A stretch of 64,000 bases of DNA from Flavimobilis sp052324925 (lineage in GTDB: Bacteria > Actinomycetota > Actinomycetes > Actinomycetales > Cellulomonadaceae): assembly GCA_052324925.1 (NCBI GenBank), contig JBQPRE010000001.1; one strand, given 5' to 3'. Below, piece after piece: positions 17,507 to 26,466 of the stretch. A model generated the notes under the pieces. The model worked only from the letters and a program-made list of their open reading frames with translations, did not search any database and was not told where the DNA came from. Positions within the stretch are counted from its first letter, which is position 1. The number at the start of each line of letters is the position of its first letter. A program made the position numbers and the translations under genes.

Positions 17507-17632
17507 CTTTCTCACTGACGCCGGCGGGACCACGTCCGACAACCTCTCCAGGGGCAGTCGGAGCCGTGGACCCGCCGGCGTCGGCCGTTCCCGGGCCTTC
17601 CACCCGGGTTGACCCGAGCACGAGAGGCACCG

Positions 17633-18733
17633 ATGAGCACCCCCGACGGGCCCGAGGCCTTTGCGGCCACCCAGCCCCTCCTTGCTGAGCATGCCGACAT
17701 CGAGCGGCAGCTCGCGGACCCTGCCGTCCATGCGGACGGTGACCGGGCGCGGACGCTTGGGCGTCGGTACGCGGAGCTCGGTCGCGTCGTCGGCGCCTAC
17801 CGCACCTGGCGTTCTGCGGAGGACGACCTGGGCGCGGCCCGCGAGATGGCGGCCGAGGACGAGGGATTCGCCGCCGAGGTCCCCGGGCTCGAGCAGGCGT
17901 CCCACGACGCGGCTGAGCACCTGCGCCGCGTCCTCGTGCCACGCGACCCCGACGACGCGCGGGACGTCATTCTCGAGATCAAGGCCGGCGAGGGCGGCGA
18001 GGAGTCCGCGCTCTTCGCGGGAGACCTGCTGCGCATGTACCTGCGGTATGCCGAGCAGCGTGGCTGGCGCACCGAGATCCTCGAGCGCACCGAGTCCGAC
18101 CTCGGTGGCTTCAAGGACGTCCAGGTCGCGATCAAGGCTCGTGGAACCGTCGCCCCCGAGGACGGCGTGTGGGCGTCCCTCAAGTACGAGGGCGGCGTCC
18201 ACCGCGTCCAGCGCGTCCCGGTGACGGAGTCGCAGGGACGCATCCACACCTCGGCGGTCGGTGTTCTCGTCTTCCCCGAGGTCGAGGACGCGGGCGAGGT
18301 CGCGATCGACCCAAACGACCTACGGATCGATGTCTACCGGTCCTCGGGCCCGGGTGGGCAGTCCGTCAACACCACGGACTCGGCCGTGCGCATCACCCAC
18401 GTGCCCACGGGGATCGTCGTCTCGATGCAGAACGAGAAGTCGCAGCTGCAGAACCGCGAGCAGGCGATGCGCGTCCTGCGCGCGCGGCTGCTCGCGGCGC
18501 AGCAGGAAGAGGCCGCGGCCGCGGCGAACGACCTGCGCCGGTCGCAGGTCCGGACGGTCGACCGTTCCGAGCGCATCCGCACGTACAACTTCCCCGAGAA
18601 CCGCATCGCCGACCACCGCACGGGCTACAAGGCGTACAACCTCGACGCCGTGCTCGACGGTGACCTCGGCCCGGTGGTCACGTCGGCCATCGAGGCCGAC
18701 GAGGCCGCGCGCCTGGCCGGCGCCGGCGGCTGA
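17633..18733 (+). CDS. prfA: Peptide chain release factor 1
   Basis: Recognises UAA and UAG stop codons and triggers peptide release. The 366-residue protein has the anticodon-mimic PVT at 196-198 (the RF1 form, not SPF of RF2) and the catalytic SSGPGGQSVNTTDS with GGQ at 241-243, whose Gln is the expected target of the adjacent PrmC methyltransferase. ATG 17633 was chosen over an in-frame start at 17609 because it fits the family N-terminus. The prmC start is 2 bases after the stop. Confidence 0.97.
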   Translation: MSTPDGPEAFAATQPLLAEHADIERQLADPAVHADGDRARTLGRRYAELGRVVGAYRTWRSAEDDLGAAREMAAEDEGFAAEVPGLEQASHDAAEHLRRVLVPRDPDDARDVILEIKAGEGGEESALFAGDLLRMYLRYAEQRGWRTEILERTESDLGGFKDVQVAIKARGTVAPEDGVWASLKYEGGVHRVQRVPVTESQGRIHTSAVGVLVFPEVEDAGEVAIDPNDLRIDVYRSSGPGGQSVNTTDSAVRITHVPTGIVVSMQNEKSQLQNREQAMRVLRARLLAAQQEEAAAAANDLRRSQVRTVDRSERIRTYNFPENRIADHRTGYKAYNLDAVLDGDLGPVVTSAIEADEAARLAGAGG

Positions 18734-18735
18734 CG

Positions 18736-19665
18736 ATGACACTCACTGGGACGACGCCCGTCCGCGAGGCACTCGCTCACGCGACCGCGCTGCTGGCCGA
18801 CGCGGGCGTGACGAGTGCTCGCGTCGACGCGGAGCTGCTGTGTGCGCACGCTGCAGGCGTCGACCGCTCGGCCGTGACCACCGCGAGCCTGCTCGGGCGA
18901 ACGCTCGCTGACTGCGGTGCGGACGTGGCTCGTGACTTCAGCCTGCTCATCGAGGCTCGCGCCGAGCGCCAGCCGCTGCAGCACCTCACGGGCCGCGCCC
19001 CGTTCCGGCACCTCGAGCTCGCCGTGGGTCCCGGTGTCTTCGTCCCGCGTCCCGAGACCGAGGACGTCGCGCAAGTCGCCATCGATGCCGCGCACGCGGC
19101 GGTCGTCGAGCGCGGACGGGCGCTCGTCGTCGACCTGTGCACGGGCTCGGGGGCGATCGCGCTCGCGGTCGCGACCGAGGTTCCCGGCGCCGACGTCCAC
19201 GCGGTTGAGCTCGACGCTGCTGCGCACGCGTGGGCGTCGCGCAACGTCGCTGAGGTGAGCGCGGCGACGGGGGCGCAGGTCACGCTCGTGCGGGGCGACG
19301 CCCGCACCTCGCTCGGTCACCTTGACGGGACAGTCGACGTCGTCGTCTCCAACCCGCCGTACGTTCCCTCCGAGGCCGTGCCGCGCGACCCCGAGGTCGC
19401 CCAGCACGATCCCGCCGTCGCCCTGTACGGGCTGGGCGCGGACGGCCTCGAGGTCCCGCGAGGCGTCACGGCAGCGGCCGTACGTCTGTTGCGGCCGGGC
19501 GGGCTCTACGTCATGGAGCATGCCGAGGTTCAGGGTGGTGCCGCACGCGCGATGGCCGAGGCCGCGGGCCTCGTCGACGCGCAGACAATCGCGGACCTCA
19601 CGGGGCGGCCGCGTGCGGTCGTCGCACATCAGCCCGGCGCGGACGTGGGAGGATCGGAGTCGTGA
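18736..19665 (+). CDS. prmC: Release factor glutamine methyltransferase
   Basis: Uses S-adenosylmethionine to methylate the GGQ glutamine of release factors. The 309-residue protein has a helical N-terminal recognition domain, the FVPRPETE motif, the SAM-binding VVDLCTGSGAIALAVA and the catalytic SNPPYVP (NPPY from residue 206). It is directly after prfA, the usual arrangement, and overlaps the next gene by 4 bases (GTGA). Confidence 0.96.
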   Translation: MTLTGTTPVREALAHATALLADAGVTSARVDAELLCAHAAGVDRSAVTTASLLGRTLADCGADVARDFSLLIEARAERQPLQHLTGRAPFRHLELAVGPGVFVPRPETEDVAQVAIDAAHAAVVERGRALVVDLCTGSGAIALAVATEVPGADVHAVELDAAAHAWASRNVAEVSAATGAQVTLVRGDARTSLGHLDGTVDVVVSNPPYVPSEAVPRDPEVAQHDPAVALYGLGADGLEVPRGVTAAAVRLLRPGGLYVMEHAEVQGGAARAMAEAAGLVDAQTIADLTGRPRAVVAHQPGADVGGSES

Positions 19666-20399
19666 CCCACGCGATCCTCCCGGCTACCGACCCGCAGACG
19701 TGGGGGCCGTCGCTCGACGAGGCCGTGGCCGCGGTTCAGCGCGGTGCTGTCGTCGTCCTGCCGACCGACACCGTCTACGGGGTGGGCGCTGACGCCTTCT
19801 CACCCGCCGCCGTCGCGGCCGTGCTCGCGGCCAAGGGCCGCGGTCGGCACATGCCGCCGCCCGTGCTCGTGCCCGACGCGCGCACGCTCGACGGTCTTGC
19901 GACCGACGTCTCCGACGACGTGCGTGCGCTCATCGCGGCCTTCTGGCCCGGCGGTCTCACGATCATCTGTCGTGCGCAGCCGACGCTCGCCTGGGACCTC
20001 GGCGAGACGCACGGCACCGTCGCACTCCGTATGCCCGACCACCCCGCCGCGCTCGCCCTGCTGAGGCGCACGGGACCGCTCGCGGTCTCAAGCGCCAACC
20101 GCACGGGATGCCCCGCCGCCCTCGACGTCGCGGGCGCCGCGCAGCAGCTCGGCGACGGCGTCACTGTCTACCTCGACGGCGGGCCCGTCCCCGGGGGCGT
20201 CGCCTCGACGATCGTCGACGCGACCGGCCCTGAGCCTGTCGTCGTGCGCGAGGGTGCGATCCCGTTCGCGCGACTCCGCGAGGTTGTGCCCGGCCTGCGC
20301 GGCGTACCCGAGCCCGCGCCTGGCGCCGGCGGGGCCGCGCCGGAGGAGAACGGACAGGGGAAGGACGCGGGGGACCTCGCCCCCGGCGCCGACCGGTGA
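19662..20399 (+). CDS. tsaC: L-threonylcarbamoyladenylate synthase (TsaC/Sua5/YrdC)
   Basis: Makes threonylcarbamoyl-AMP from threonine, bicarbonate and ATP, the first step of the t6A37 modification of tRNAs that read ANN codons. The 245-residue protein carries the YrdC fold with VLPTDTVYGVGADAF, the basic KGRGRHMPPPVLV segment and the SSANRTG motif. About 30 extra C-terminal residues rich in Gly, Ala and Pro look unstructured. There is no Sua5 domain. The GTG start overlaps prmC and the stop overlaps the next gene, both by 4 bases. Confidence 0.95.
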   Translation: MTHAILPATDPQTWGPSLDEAVAAVQRGAVVVLPTDTVYGVGADAFSPAAVAAVLAAKGRGRHMPPPVLVPDARTLDGLATDVSDDVRALIAAFWPGGLTIICRAQPTLAWDLGETHGTVALRMPDHPAALALLRRTGPLAVSSANRTGCPAALDVAGAAQQLGDGVTVYLDGGPVPGGVASTIVDATGPEPVVVREGAIPFARLREVVPGLRGVPEPAPGAGGAAPEENGQGKDAGDLAPGADR

Positions 20400-21532
20400 G
20401 GGCCTACCTGCTCGTCGCGCTCGTCGCCGCGACCGTGACCTTCCTGCTCACCCCGCTCGCGCGGTGGATCGCGATGCGCACGGGCGGCATGACGGCTGTG
20501 CGGTCGCGGGATGTCCATACCGTCCCGACCCCGCGGCTCGGGGGCCTCGCGATGCTTGCGGGCCTCGCCGTGTCGTTCCTCGTCGCCTCCCAGATCGGCT
20601 TCCTCGAGGACGTCTTTGCCTCGGGGGAGGCGTGGGCGATCCTCGTCGGCGCGGCTCTCGTCGCGCTCCTCGGTGCGGCCGACGACATCTGGGACCTCGA
20701 CTGGATGACCAAGCTCGCCGGGCAGGTCCTTGCGGCGGGCGTCATGGCCTGGCAGGGGATCCAGCTCATCACCGTCCCCATCGCGGGGCTGACGATCGGC
20801 TCGGGCCGGCTCTCGCTCTTCCTCACGGTCCTCGCGGTGGTCACCGCGATGAACGCGGTGAACTTCGTCGACGGTCTCGACGGCCTCGCCGCGGGTCTCA
20901 TCGCGATCGGTGGCGGCGCCTTCTTCCTCTATACCTACCTGCTCACGCAATCGACGAACCCCACCGACTACTCCGACCTCGCGACCCTCGCGACGATCGC
21001 GCTCGTCGGCGTGTGCATGGGCTTCCTGCCGCACAACTTCCATCCGTCGCGGATCTTCATGGGTGACTCCGGATCGATGCTCATCGGGCTCGTCATCGCT
21101 GCTGCCGCGATCGTCGTCACCGGGCGGATCGACCCCGCGCGGATCTCCGAAGGCCAGTCGATCCCGGCCTTCCTGCCGATCCTCCTGCCGCTCGCCGTCA
21201 TCGTTCTGCCGCTGCTCGACATGGTTCTCGCGGTCATCCGGCGGACGCTGCAGGGCAAGAGCCCGTTCCACCCCGACCGCATGCACATCCACCACCGGTT
21301 GCTCCAGCTTGGCCACACCCATCGACGTGCGGTCGTCGTCATGTACCTGTGGACCGCCGTCCTCGCCTTCGGCGCCGCCTCCCTCGTCCGGTTCACCGCG
21401 GTCGAGGTCGCGATCGGTATGGCAGTGGCTGCTCTCGTCGTGCTTGCGTTGACTCTCGGTCCGCTCGGCGGGACCGCTAGGCGCCGCCGCATGAGCGTGG
21501 CCGACGCCCCCAGCGCAGCGAACGACAGTTGA
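20396..21532 (+). CDS. wecA: Polyprenyl-phosphate GlcNAc-1-phosphate transferase (WecA/TagO/Rfe family)
   Basis: Integral membrane enzyme that moves a HexNAc-1-phosphate from a UDP sugar to decaprenyl or undecaprenyl phosphate, starting a cell-wall polymer such as arabinogalactan-like or teichoic-type linkers. The 378-residue protein has about 10-11 helices with the family motifs LGAADDIWDLDW (Mg-binding), NFVDGLDGLAAG and the cytosolic HIHHRLLQLGHTHRR. The start GTG 20396 overlaps tsaC. Mycobacterial wecA (rfe) has the same neighbours. The exact sugar is inferred. Confidence 0.9.
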   Translation: MRAYLLVALVAATVTFLLTPLARWIAMRTGGMTAVRSRDVHTVPTPRLGGLAMLAGLAVSFLVASQIGFLEDVFASGEAWAILVGAALVALLGAADDIWDLDWMTKLAGQVLAAGVMAWQGIQLITVPIAGLTIGSGRLSLFLTVLAVVTAMNAVNFVDGLDGLAAGLIAIGGGAFFLYTYLLTQSTNPTDYSDLATLATIALVGVCMGFLPHNFHPSRIFMGDSGSMLIGLVIAAAAIVVTGRIDPARISEGQSIPAFLPILLPLAVIVLPLLDMVLAVIRRTLQGKSPFHPDRMHIHHRLLQLGHTHRRAVVVMYLWTAVLAFGAASLVRFTAVEVAIGMAVAALVVLALTLGPLGGTARRRRMSVADAPSAANDS

Positions 21533-21549
21533 CCCCCAAGGAGATCGTC

Positions 21550-22014
21550 ATGACTCAGCCTTCCGGACCGACGCGCGTGCGCAGCGCGTTTGCCTCGGTT
21601 CTGCGCGACCTCACCGTCCTTGTCCTGGGGACGGTCCTCGTCGGGAGCCTTCTCGGCTCGCTCATCGCGGGGATGCCGGGGCTGTGGGGAGCGCTGCTCG
21701 GCGCAGGCGTTGCCGCGTTCTTCTCGCTCACGACCGCCATCATCATGGTCCGCACCGCGGACCGCCCGATGCACGTGATGAACGCGTGGATCGTCGGTGC
21801 GTGGATCCTCAAGATGGGTGGCCTGTTCGCGCTCCTCGTGGCACTTCGTGGGCGCACGTTCTATGAGCCGCGTGTGTTCTTCGTCGTGCTCGTCGTGGCG
21901 ATCATCGGGGCCACCGCGCTCGAGATGGTCCAGCTGCAGCGCGCGCGCATCCCGGTCGTCGACCTGACGCAGCGGGCACCCACCGCGCCGCCCGAGCAGC
22001 CTGACGAGCAATGA
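21550..22014 (+). CDS. AtpI-like membrane protein preceding the ATP synthase operon
   Basis: A 154-residue protein with about four membrane helices and a short hydrophilic tail. Its position right before atpB and its helix pattern match the AtpI/uncI-like proteins that aid c-ring assembly or Mg2+ supply in other bacteria; sequence motifs alone are weak. ATG 21550 follows AAGGAGATCGTC, so the in-frame TTG at 21529 is not needed. Confidence 0.7.
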   Translation: MTQPSGPTRVRSAFASVLRDLTVLVLGTVLVGSLLGSLIAGMPGLWGALLGAGVAAFFSLTTAIIMVRTADRPMHVMNAWIVGAWILKMGGLFALLVALRGRTFYEPRVFFVVLVVAIIGATALEMVQLQRARIPVVDLTQRAPTAPPEQPDEQ

Positions 22015-22176
22015 GGTGCGACGGCCATCCATCGCTGCCCGCACCGTATGCGCAGAGCGTGACGGGCGCCACATGCGGTGCGCGCTGAGGGGTGGACGCG
22101 GGGCGTAGCGACCCGAGTCCATGCGCTAGTCTGAGACCCGATTCCGACAATGTAGTCCGGCGGCCCATGCCCACGA

Positions 22177-23037
22177 GTGCGTGCTGTGGTACGCCGTCGA
22201 CACGATCGCTGGGAGATCACCCTGTTCGCTCTGCCTTCTTACGGTGCCGCCGTGCTCGCCTCTGGCGACGGCGGTGGCTTTCACACGCCAAGCCTGGCGG
22301 ACTTCTTCCCCCCGGCGATCTTCTTCGAGGGCACTCCCTTCGAGTTCAACCGGATCACCCTCGTGCGCGTCATCGCGACCGTCGTGCTGCTCACCGTCTT
22401 CGGTCTTGCGGCTCGTCGTGCCACCTTGGTCCCGGGTCGCTTCCAGGGCGCCATCGAGATGATCCTCGACTTCATCCGCGTGCAGATCGTCGAAGAGATC
22501 ATCGGGAAGAAGACCGCCCGCCGGCACACGCCGCTGCTGACGATCCTCTTCCTCGCGATCTTCGCGTTCAACATCACGGGCATCGTCCCGGGCCTCAACA
22601 TCGCGGCCTCGGGGGTCATCGGCTTCCCGCTCGTCCTCGCCCTGGTGTCCTACGTGGCCTTCATCGTCGCGGGTATCCGCGCGCAGGGCGGACTTCACTT
22701 CGTGAAGAACCAGCTCTTCCCGTCGGGCGTGCCGTGGCCGATCTACTTCATCCTCACGCCGATCGAGATCATCTCGACGTTCATCCTGCGTCCCGCAACG
22801 CTTGCGCTGCGACTCCTGGTGAACATGGTCGCGGGCCACCTGCTGCTCGTGCTGTGCTTCGCGGCAACCCACTTCCTCTTCCTCGAGGCTGCCGGCGCGC
22901 TCAAGGCCGTGGGCGTCGTGACGCTCGCCGCAGGCTTCGCGTTCACGGCGTTCGAGATCTTCATCGCTGCCCTGCAGGCGTACATCTTCACGCTGCTGAG
23001 CGCCGTCTACATCAACCTCTCCGAGGAAGCCCACTAA
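22177..23037 (+). CDS. atpB: ATP synthase Fo subunit a
   Basis: Membrane stator subunit that provides the two proton half-channels beside the c-ring. Up to 286 residues with about six helices; the essential arginine is in ATLALRLLVNMVAGH, and the C-terminal helix holds AFEIFIAALQAYIFTLLSAVYI. The start is unclear: there is no ATG, GTG codons are at 22177 and 22186, and a CTG at 22222 has a GGGAG ribosome site 6-7 bases before it. The family N-terminus begins close to ALPSYGAAVLA, so the shorter start is plausible. It opens the main atp operon. Confidence 0.92.
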   Translation: MRAVVRRRHDRWEITLFALPSYGAAVLASGDGGGFHTPSLADFFPPAIFFEGTPFEFNRITLVRVIATVVLLTVFGLAARRATLVPGRFQGAIEMILDFIRVQIVEEIIGKKTARRHTPLLTILFLAIFAFNITGIVPGLNIAASGVIGFPLVLALVSYVAFIVAGIRAQGGLHFVKNQLFPSGVPWPIYFILTPIEIISTFILRPATLALRLLVNMVAGHLLLVLCFAATHFLFLEAAGALKAVGVVTLAAGFAFTAFEIFIAALQAYIFTLLSAVYINLSEEAH

Positions 23038-23125
23038 GGGTTCGCCTCGCCCGGACAGATCGCGGACCGATCTGTCGTCACCGCTGGCTGGGAAACACCC
23101 CGCCAACTCTGGAAGGAACACATCC

Positions 23126-23353
23126 GTGGAGATCACGAACCTCGCCGAGATCACCGGCAACATCGCGACCGTCGGCTACGGTCTCGCCGCGCTCGGCCCG
23201 GCCATCGGTCTGGGCATCATGGTGGCCAAGACGCAGGAGGCCACGGCTCGTCAGCCTGAGGTCGCGGGCGCGCTGCGCACCAACATGTTCATCTCGCTCG
23301 CCGCCATCGAGGCCCTCGGCCTCGTCGGCTTCGCTGCGGGCTTCGTCTTCTGA
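23126..23353 (+). CDS. atpE: ATP synthase Fo subunit c
   Basis: Ring-forming proteolipid that carries protons. 75 residues in two membrane helices joined by a polar loop containing ARQPE. The proton-binding carboxylate is Glu62 in SLAAIEALGLVG. No Na+-binding signature is evident. The start is GTG 23126 after GGAAGGAA. The 88-base gap from atpB is the longest inside the Fo part of the operon; a strong ribosome site here fits the high copy number of subunit c. Confidence 0.97.
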   Translation: MEITNLAEITGNIATVGYGLAALGPAIGLGIMVAKTQEATARQPEVAGALRTNMFISLAAIEALGLVGFAAGFVF

Positions 23354-23355
23354 CG

Positions 23356-23916
23356 ATGGACGCCACGACCATTCTCGCCGCGACCGAGGGCGGGACCTAC
23401 CCGCTTCTTCGTCCCGCGACGTATGACATCGTGTGGTCGGCGGTCTGCTTCGTCCTCATCGCGTTCGTCCTTGGCAAGCTCGTCCTGCCGGTCTTCACGC
23501 GCATCCTCGATGAGAGGACCGCAAAGATCGAGGCTGGCCTGAACTTCGCCGACGAGGCGAAGGCGAGTGCCGAGGCTGCGGCTGCCGAGCAGGAGCAGCT
23601 GCTCCGCGACGCACGCGCCGACGCCGCCAAGGCACGGGAGTCCGCACGCGCTGAGGCGGCGGTCATCGTCGCCGAGGCGCGCGCCAAGGCAACCGCCGAG
23701 GCCGATCGGGTCCTTGAGACGGCTCAGCGCCAGATCGAGGCTGAGCGCCAGGCCGCAGCGGTTTCGCTCCGTGCCGACGTCGGTGCACTCGCGACCGACC
23801 TCGCGTCGAAGATCGTGGGCGAGTCCCTCGACGACGTCGCACGTCAGTCGCGTGTCGTTGACCGCTTCCTCGACGAGCTTGAGGCAGCCACGCTCACGAC
23901 CGCCAAGGAGAAGTGA
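23356..23916 (+). CDS. atpF: ATP synthase subunit b
   Basis: Peripheral stalk subunit of 186 residues: one N-terminal membrane helix (about 20-42, VWSAVCFVLIAFVLGKLVLP) then a long Ala/Glu/Arg-rich helix that dimerises and holds F1 still. The start ATG 23356 is 2 bases after atpE. Its stop overlaps the atpH start by one base. Confidence 0.95.
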   Translation: MDATTILAATEGGTYPLLRPATYDIVWSAVCFVLIAFVLGKLVLPVFTRILDERTAKIEAGLNFADEAKASAEAAAAEQEQLLRDARADAAKARESARAEAAVIVAEARAKATAEADRVLETAQRQIEAERQAAAVSLRADVGALATDLASKIVGESLDDVARQSRVVDRFLDELEAATLTTAKEK

Positions 23917-24734
23917 TGCGGGGTACCAGCCAGCGTTCGCTGGAGGCCGTGCGCACCGGGTTCGCCCCTGTGCTGCGCGACGCCGGCGAGGGCGCGGACG
24001 TGCTCGGCGAGCAGCTGTTCGCCGTGCTCGACGCGTTTGACGGATCGGCCGCGCTCGTGCGCGGCCTCGCTGACCCGGCCCGTGAGGCCGAGGCCAAGGC
24101 GGAACTCGTGCGCGCAGTGCTCGGCGGCAAGGCCGACGACCGCGTCGTCGCCGTTCTCGTCGAGCTCGTCACGCAGCGCTGGTCGGCCGACGCTGACCTC
24201 GCGCAGGCGGTCGAGCATCTCGCGGTCGTGGCGACGCTCGCGTCGGCCCAGGCCCGCGGCGTGCTCGAAACCGTCGAGAATGAGCTCTTCACGATCATGA
24301 GGTCGCTCATCGGCGCACCGGCCGACGTCCGTTCCACGCTCAACGCCCCCGGCATCACCGAGGCCGACAGGATCGCTCTTCTCGACGCAATCCTCGCGGG
24401 TCGCGGCGACGAGGTCACGCGCCGGCTCGCACGCCGGGCCGCGGTCCTTCGGGGTGGGCGGCGGTTCGTCGCCTCGCTCAGCTGGTACATGGAGATCGCC
24501 GCGGGCATGCGTGACCGGCTCATCGGTCTCGCAACCGTCTCGGCTCCTCTCACGGAGGCACAGACGGACCGGCTCGGACACCTGCTCGCGCAGGCGTACG
24601 GCAAGCCGGTCCAGCTCAACGTCGTCATCGACCCTGCGGTCGTTGGCGGTCTGCGCATCCACGTCGGGGACGACGTCGTCGAGGCCACCGTGCTCGCACG
24701 TATGGCCGACGCACGACGCCAACTGGCGAGCTGA
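23916..24734 (+). CDS. atpH: ATP synthase subunit delta
   Basis: Connects the b stalk to the top of F1. At 272 residues it is longer than the ~180 of E. coli, with the extra part at the N-terminal/central region as usual in actinobacteria; unlike mycobacteria there is no fused b-like membrane helix. The C-terminal end VIDPAVVGGLRIHVGDDVVE is the conserved delta signature. ATG 23916 fits AAGGAG with 5-base spacing better than the GTG one codon earlier. Confidence 0.95.
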   Translation: MRGTSQRSLEAVRTGFAPVLRDAGEGADVLGEQLFAVLDAFDGSAALVRGLADPAREAEAKAELVRAVLGGKADDRVVAVLVELVTQRWSADADLAQAVEHLAVVATLASAQARGVLETVENELFTIMRSLIGAPADVRSTLNAPGITEADRIALLDAILAGRGDEVTRRLARRAAVLRGGRRFVASLSWYMEIAAGMRDRLIGLATVSAPLTEAQTDRLGHLLAQAYGKPVQLNVVIDPAVVGGLRIHVGDDVVEATVLARMADARRQLAS

Positions 24735-24835
24735 TACAGCGCCGCAGGCGCACCACCCACGCACCTCGCGGCCCTGTTGGGACCGCACACTGAAGATCGC
24801 AGACCGTCTACGGACGGTCATGACAGGAGAGATCA

Positions 24836-26464
24836 ATGGCTGAGCTGCAGATCCGGCCGGACGAGATCCGTGCCGCGCTGGACAGCTTCGTGAAGTCCTA
24901 CGAGCCCAAGGCCACGGCGAGCGAAGAGGTCGGTCGCGTCACGCTCGCGGGCGACGGCATCGCCCGCGTCGAAGGCCTGCCCGGCGTCATGGCGAACGAG
25001 CTCGTCCGCTTCGAGGACGGCACGCTCGGCCTCGCCCTCAACCTCGAGGCGCGCGAGATCGGTGTCGTCGTCCTCGGCGAGTTCACCGGGATCGAGGAGG
25101 GCCAGACGGTTCACCGGACGGGCGAGGTTCTCTCGGTCCCCGTCGGCGACGGCTACCTCGGTCGCGTCGTCGACCCGCTCGGCACCCCGATCGACGGCCT
25201 CGGCGAGATCGCGACAACCGGTCGCCGCGCCCTTGAGCTTCAGGCGCCCGGCGTCATGCAGCGTAAGTCGGTCCACGAGCCGCTCCAGACGGGCCTCAAG
25301 GCCATCGACGCGATGATCCCTGTCGGCCGTGGCCAGCGCCAGCTCATCATCGGCGACCGCCAGACCGGCAAGACCGCGATCGCGATCGACACGATCATCA
25401 ACCAGAAGGCCAACTGGGAGTCCGGCGACCCGACGAAGCAGGTCCGCTGCATCTACGTCGCCATCGGTCAGAAGGGCTCGACGATCGCTGCCGTGCGCGG
25501 CGCGCTCGAGGACGCCGGTGCTCTCGAGTACACGACGATCGTCGCGGCTCCCGCGTCCGACCCTGCGGGATTCAAGTACCTCGCCCCGTACACCGGTTCG
25601 GCCATCGGTCAGCACTGGATGTACGACGGCAAGCACGTCCTCATCGTCTTCGACGACCTCTCGAAGCAGGCTGAGGCCTACCGTGCCGTCTCCCTCCTGC
25701 TCCGCCGCCCGCCGGGCCGCGAGGCCTACCCGGGCGACGTCTTCTACCTGCACTCCCGTCTGCTCGAGCGTTGTGCCAAGCTCTCGGACGAGATGGGCGC
25801 AGGCTCGATGACGGGCCTGCCCGTCATCGAGACGAAGGCGAACGACGTGTCGGCGTACATCCCGACGAACGTCATCTCGATCACCGACGGCCAGATCTTC
25901 CTCCAGTCGGACCTCTTCAACGCCGATCAGCGCCCCGCGGTCGACGTCGGCATCTCGGTGTCGCGCGTCGGTGGTTCGGCGCAGGTCAAGGCCATGAAGA
26001 AGGTGTCGGGAACGCTCAAGCTCGACCTTGCGCAGTACCGCTCGCTCGAGGCCTTCGCGATGTTCGCCTCGGACCTCGACGCTGCGTCGAAGGCCCAGCT
26101 CACCCGTGGGGCACGCCTCATGGAGCTGCTCAAGCAGGGTCAGTACACGCCGTACCCGGTCGAGGACCAGGTGGCATCGATCTGGGCCGGCACGAAGGGC
26201 AAGCTCGACGACGTCCCGCTCGAGGACGTGCGCCGCTTCGAGACCGAGCTCATCGACCACCTGCGCCGCAACACCGATGTCCTGACGATCATCGGCTCGA
26301 CCGGCAAGCTCGAGAGCGACACCGAGGACGCACTGTCGGCCGCGGTCGACGAGTTCCGCCTCGGCTTCCTCAAGGCTGACGGGACGCCGCTCGTCGGCGG
26401 GGACACCGTCGACGACGCGACCCCGGTCGAGCAGGAGCAGATCGTCAAGCAGAAGAAGGCCTGA
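24836..26464 (+). CDS. atpA: ATP synthase subunit alpha
   Basis: Non-catalytic nucleotide-binding F1 subunit of 542 residues. It has the beta-barrel N-terminus, Walker A in GDRQTGKTAIAIDT and the signature PAVDVGISVSRVGGSAQ. A hydrophilic tail of about 30 residues after the helical domain resembles the C-terminal extension of actinobacterial alpha subunits, which in mycobacteria limits ATP hydrolysis; whether this one does is inference. The ATG follows GGAGAG. Confidence 0.98.
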   Translation: MAELQIRPDEIRAALDSFVKSYEPKATASEEVGRVTLAGDGIARVEGLPGVMANELVRFEDGTLGLALNLEAREIGVVVLGEFTGIEEGQTVHRTGEVLSVPVGDGYLGRVVDPLGTPIDGLGEIATTGRRALELQAPGVMQRKSVHEPLQTGLKAIDAMIPVGRGQRQLIIGDRQTGKTAIAIDTIINQKANWESGDPTKQVRCIYVAIGQKGSTIAAVRGALEDAGALEYTTIVAAPASDPAGFKYLAPYTGSAIGQHWMYDGKHVLIVFDDLSKQAEAYRAVSLLLRRPPGREAYPGDVFYLHSRLLERCAKLSDEMGAGSMTGLPVIETKANDVSAYIPTNVISITDGQIFLQSDLFNADQRPAVDVGISVSRVGGSAQVKAMKKVSGTLKLDLAQYRSLEAFAMFASDLDAASKAQLTRGARLMELLKQGQYTPYPVEDQVASIWAGTKGKLDDVPLEDVRRFETELIDHLRRNTDVLTIIGSTGKLESDTEDALSAAVDEFRLGFLKADGTPLVGGDTVDDATPVEQEQIVKQKKA

Positions 26465-26466
26465 CG

